Shown here piece by piece: positions 9,671 through 11,617 of a stretch of DNA of 11,617 nt. The position numbers and the translations under genes are program-made. Numbering within the stretch: the first letter of the stretch is position 1; the number at the start of each line of letters is the position of its first letter. The stretch covers positions 1-11,617 of the forward strand of contig MU401042.1 in NCBI GenBank assembly GCA_022578965.1, given 5' to 3'. The notes under the pieces are model-generated. The model searched no databases. It saw only the letters and a program-made list of their open reading frames with translations, and was not told the DNA's origin. Source of the stretch: Xylaria sp. FL1777. Taxonomy: Eukaryota; Ascomycota; Sordariomycetes; Xylariales; Xylariaceae.

Positions 9671-10811
9671 TATATTAAAAAGCTTAACGTTTAGCTATAT
9701 ATAGTTTATATTATTAAACTATTAATTAATTGCAATTAATAAGCTTAAAAATAAAAATAGTTTAATAATTAACTTTAAATTAAAACAGTTTAAGCTAATT
9801 AAACTTACTAAGTAAATTAAAGCTAAACTAAAGTTTAAAAACAAGCTATAAGCTGTTTAGCTAAACATATATAAATTTATAAATGTAAAATGCTTTAAAA
9901 AGTATGCTTTATAGTTTTTATAGCAGCTAAATAATAAAGATTTTAAAAAGGAAAAAATATATAATAAAAAGTGTGCTATAACTTATATTATTATAACTTT
10001 AGCTAACTATTAAAGTTGCTATTAAAAATATGCTAATAGTTTATACTTTAAAAAAAAATCATTTTTTAGTTTTTATAGTAAAAGCTTTAAAAATTTTATA
10101 TAAAATACTTTATAAACTTATATTAATATTTAAACTTTACTATTAATAGCATAGTAAAATATTTTATACTAAAAAAAGTTTAGTAGTATATTATTGCTAT
10201 ATTTAATAAAATAGTTAATATAAATATTATGTTTTTTTTAGTTTATAATATTATAAAAATATTTAAATAAAATAAATAAAAAAAATCTAGCTACGTTTTA
10301 TATACTAAGCTTTTTATAATATATTAGCATACTTTTAATAAGCATGCTAAACATTTTGCAAATAAAGCATAAATTAAAAATGCTATTAAAAATATACTTT
10401 GTTTAACTTTAAAATTAATATTAAAAATGCAAATAAAGCAGCAGTTAAATATTTATTAAACATTTAATATATAGTTAAGCTAGTTAGCTTTACGCTTAGT
10501 AGCAATTATAACTTTTATTTTATTGTTTTTAGTAAAACTAACTATAATTATATTATTTTTAAATGCTTTTTTTATATATATAAATATATTGCTAGCTATA
10601 AATTTACTAGTATAATTTAAATTATTAAAGCATAATAAAAAATTGCTAGCAAATAATAGTTCTAAAAAGCCAAAAAAAAAGCAAAAAAAGTAAAACATAT
10701 ATAATACTTTGCGTTAATTTATATTTAGCTATAGTTCTTTAGTTTTTCTTTCTTTTTTTTTTGCTTTTTTATAATTAAAAATATATAGCTGCTATTTTTT
10801 ATTACTTTTAA
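9671..10811. repeat. Dispersed direct repeat, copy 2 (1.14 kb)
   Basis: Same-orientation partner of 2129-3271. On the whole it is slightly more eroded than copy 1, with more TA where copy 1 has CA or TG, but the reverse also occurs, so both copies were mutated independently. Length differences are limited to homopolymer runs such as the T-tract at 10743-10762. If the pair are LTRs, the element would span 2129-10810 (8.7 kb). The adjacent 5-mers, AATAG before 2129 and AAATC after 10810, do not form a clear target-site duplication. Unlike copy 1, the DNA to its right (10812 onward) continues a low-stop reading frame, which suggests that copy 2 is part of a longer homologous element and copy 1 is the truncated one. 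Confidence 0.88.
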
Positions 10812-11418
10812 AATCTAAGCATACGCCACAACCTACACAAGTTTTAAAGCAAGTATGTAAAAGAGGCCGAAGGTTTTCTGCTAGTTAAATATATTTATAG
10901 TCTATAAAGGCTGCAATATGCAATAAAACAAAACATTAAATCTTTCCGTGGTTAAAATGGTTTCCTTTATTAAAGCTACAACTATTCATAAAGCTAAAAA
11001 AAGGATTTATGCCGGTTTTAAACTTCTTTTTTATAAACGTTAAGTTAATAGCAAGTTTAATAGCTTAAGCATAATACTATGTACTACAAGCAATGCTTGT
11101 TTAAGCCTTATAATTAAACATTTTATTAAAAAACAGTATAGCTAAAATGCTTACACTATTACTAAAAATAAAGGCGTTTATAGCTTAAAAAACTGCTACA
11201 ATAGTAAAAATACTAGTAACTATTTTAGTAAAAGTATAGCTAAGTGCAATAACATTTCTATTATTCTTTTAAAGCGTTAATGCTATAGTTATAACTTTAG
11301 CTTTTTTTGTAACAAAACGTTTACTAGAAGTTTTAATGTTATTATTTAAGCTATTACCCCTATTATTATTAAAAAAGTCTAGTAAAGCAAAAGCAGCTAA
11401 TATAATATATTTGTAGCT
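10480..11418 (-). pseudogene. RIP-degraded reading frame of unknown product
   Basis: One minus-strand frame (first codon bases at coordinates divisible by 3) runs about 312 codons from 11418 down to a TAG at 10480-10482 with ten internal stops, all TAA or TAG (such as those starting at 11271, 11187, 11103, 10938, 10887, 10794, 10731 and 10716). Sequence of this composition should give about one stop per ten codons, so the frame is about threefold depleted. All stops could derive from CAA or CAG by C to T change; for the TAG at 10794 copy 1 indeed has CAG. Visible features are a basic stretch near 11320-11290, a C-x3-C-x2-C-x2-C cluster (10851-10819), a Lys/Glu-rich stretch over the A-tract (10770-10735), and a 72-codon open tail rich in Phe and Lys. 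I do not recognise the protein. The + strand also has a low-stop frame here, including a Lys-rich end (SSKKPKKKQKK then TAA, 10655-10693), so the sense strand is unsettled. It may be transposon-encoded. Confidence 0.35.
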
Positions 11419-11617
11419 TTACGCCTTAATACTAAGTGTTCAATTATTAAAGCTTACGCTTTATTTAAAACTAACGCTACGTTTTTTACCTTAAAGATTT
11501 ATAAGCTATAATATAAATCTTAAAACATAAATATAATATGCTAAAGGTTTGCTTAAATATAAATAAGCAAAGCTAAAGCTTTTTAATAAGTTTTTAATAA
11601 AAAAAAAAAACTATAAT
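10812..11617. other. Less eroded flank to the right of copy 2
   Basis: About 0.8 kb in which CA, CC, CG and GG words persist; GC is about 33% in 10861-10920 against about 8% in 7801-7860 (hand counts of single lines). It carries the upstream part of the degenerate minus-strand frame up to about 11418. Beyond that, 11419-11617 returns to dense stops in that frame (TAA near 11419, TGA near 11440, TAA near 11461 and 11491) and ends in a poly-A run at the window edge. No promoter or splice site could be supported. Confidence 0.5.

Larger units (their letters stand above)
1..11617. other. AT-rich, RIP-type repeat block
   Basis: The whole window has the composition expected of a RIP-mutated fungal isochore. 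A+T is very high, TpA is abundant, and remaining C/G lie mostly in CpT/ApG and GpC contexts (recurrent words such as agct, gctt, ttagc). All six frames are broken by dense stop codons, nearly all TAA or TAG. The longest open frames are 61-72 codons, which is unremarkable for this length and composition. Two copies of a 1.14-kb repeat differ almost only by transitions. RIP (C to T, mainly at CpA, in duplicated DNA) is known from Pezizomycotina. The host assignment is inference; no conserved gene anchors it. Organellar or apicomplexan AT-rich DNA is a weaker alternative, because neither explains transition-only divergence between repeat copies. Confidence 0.8.

Noticed and set aside
1..11617. 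Mitochondrial, plastid or Plasmodium-type AT-rich genome
   Set aside because: No organellar genes or tRNAs appear in 11.6 kb, and transition-only divergence between repeat copies points to RIP, which is a feature of ascomycete nuclear genomes.
1..11617. CRISPR array, tRNA or rRNA genes
   Set aside because: No regularly spaced repeats with unique spacers, and no cloverleaf or conserved rRNA sequence could be recognised.

Overview
No intact gene is visible in this window. It is extremely AT-rich (roughly 80-90% A+T over most of its length). The C and G that remain sit mostly in CpT, ApG and GpC contexts, and TpA is very common. Together with a 1.14-kb direct repeat whose two copies differ almost only by C/T and G/A transitions, this is the picture left by repeat-induced point mutation (RIP). 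The most likely source is an AT-rich, transposon-derived block in the nuclear genome of a filamentous ascomycete (Pezizomycotina). That assignment is inferred from base patterns, not from a recognised gene.

Layout. Positions 1-216 are AT-rich with no gene. Positions 217-348 hold a short, GC-richer element with terminal inverted repeats (TIRs), called MITE-A here. Positions 349-2128 are gene-free RIP-type sequence. Positions 2129-3271 are copy 1 of the dispersed repeat. Positions 3272-6079 are gene-free RIP-type sequence with a small tandem duplication near the right end. Positions 6080-6197 hold a second short TIR element (MITE-B), whose right terminus matches the left end of MITE-A in inverted orientation over 20 bases. 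Positions 6198 to about 8570 are unusually strand-asymmetric: CpA is kept on the + strand while TpG is nearly gone. Positions 8571-9536 are gene-free and contain a 38-bp tandem repeat of nearly three units. Positions 9537-9670 form a small, less mutated island with two related palindromes. Positions 9671-10811 are copy 2 of the dispersed repeat. From 10812 to the end the DNA is less eroded and carries a degenerate reading frame that runs on the minus strand into copy 2.

Interpretation. The window looks like a graveyard of repeats mutated and silenced by a genome-defence process. Only elements probably too short to trigger RIP, the two MITE-like sequences, keep a near-normal base composition. 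The direct repeats at 2129 and 9671 could be the LTRs of one degenerate 8.7-kb retroelement, or two independent copies of a longer element with copy 1 truncated. The frame crossing the right edge of copy 2 favours truncation. No RNA gene, CRISPR array, promoter, terminator or origin could be supported.
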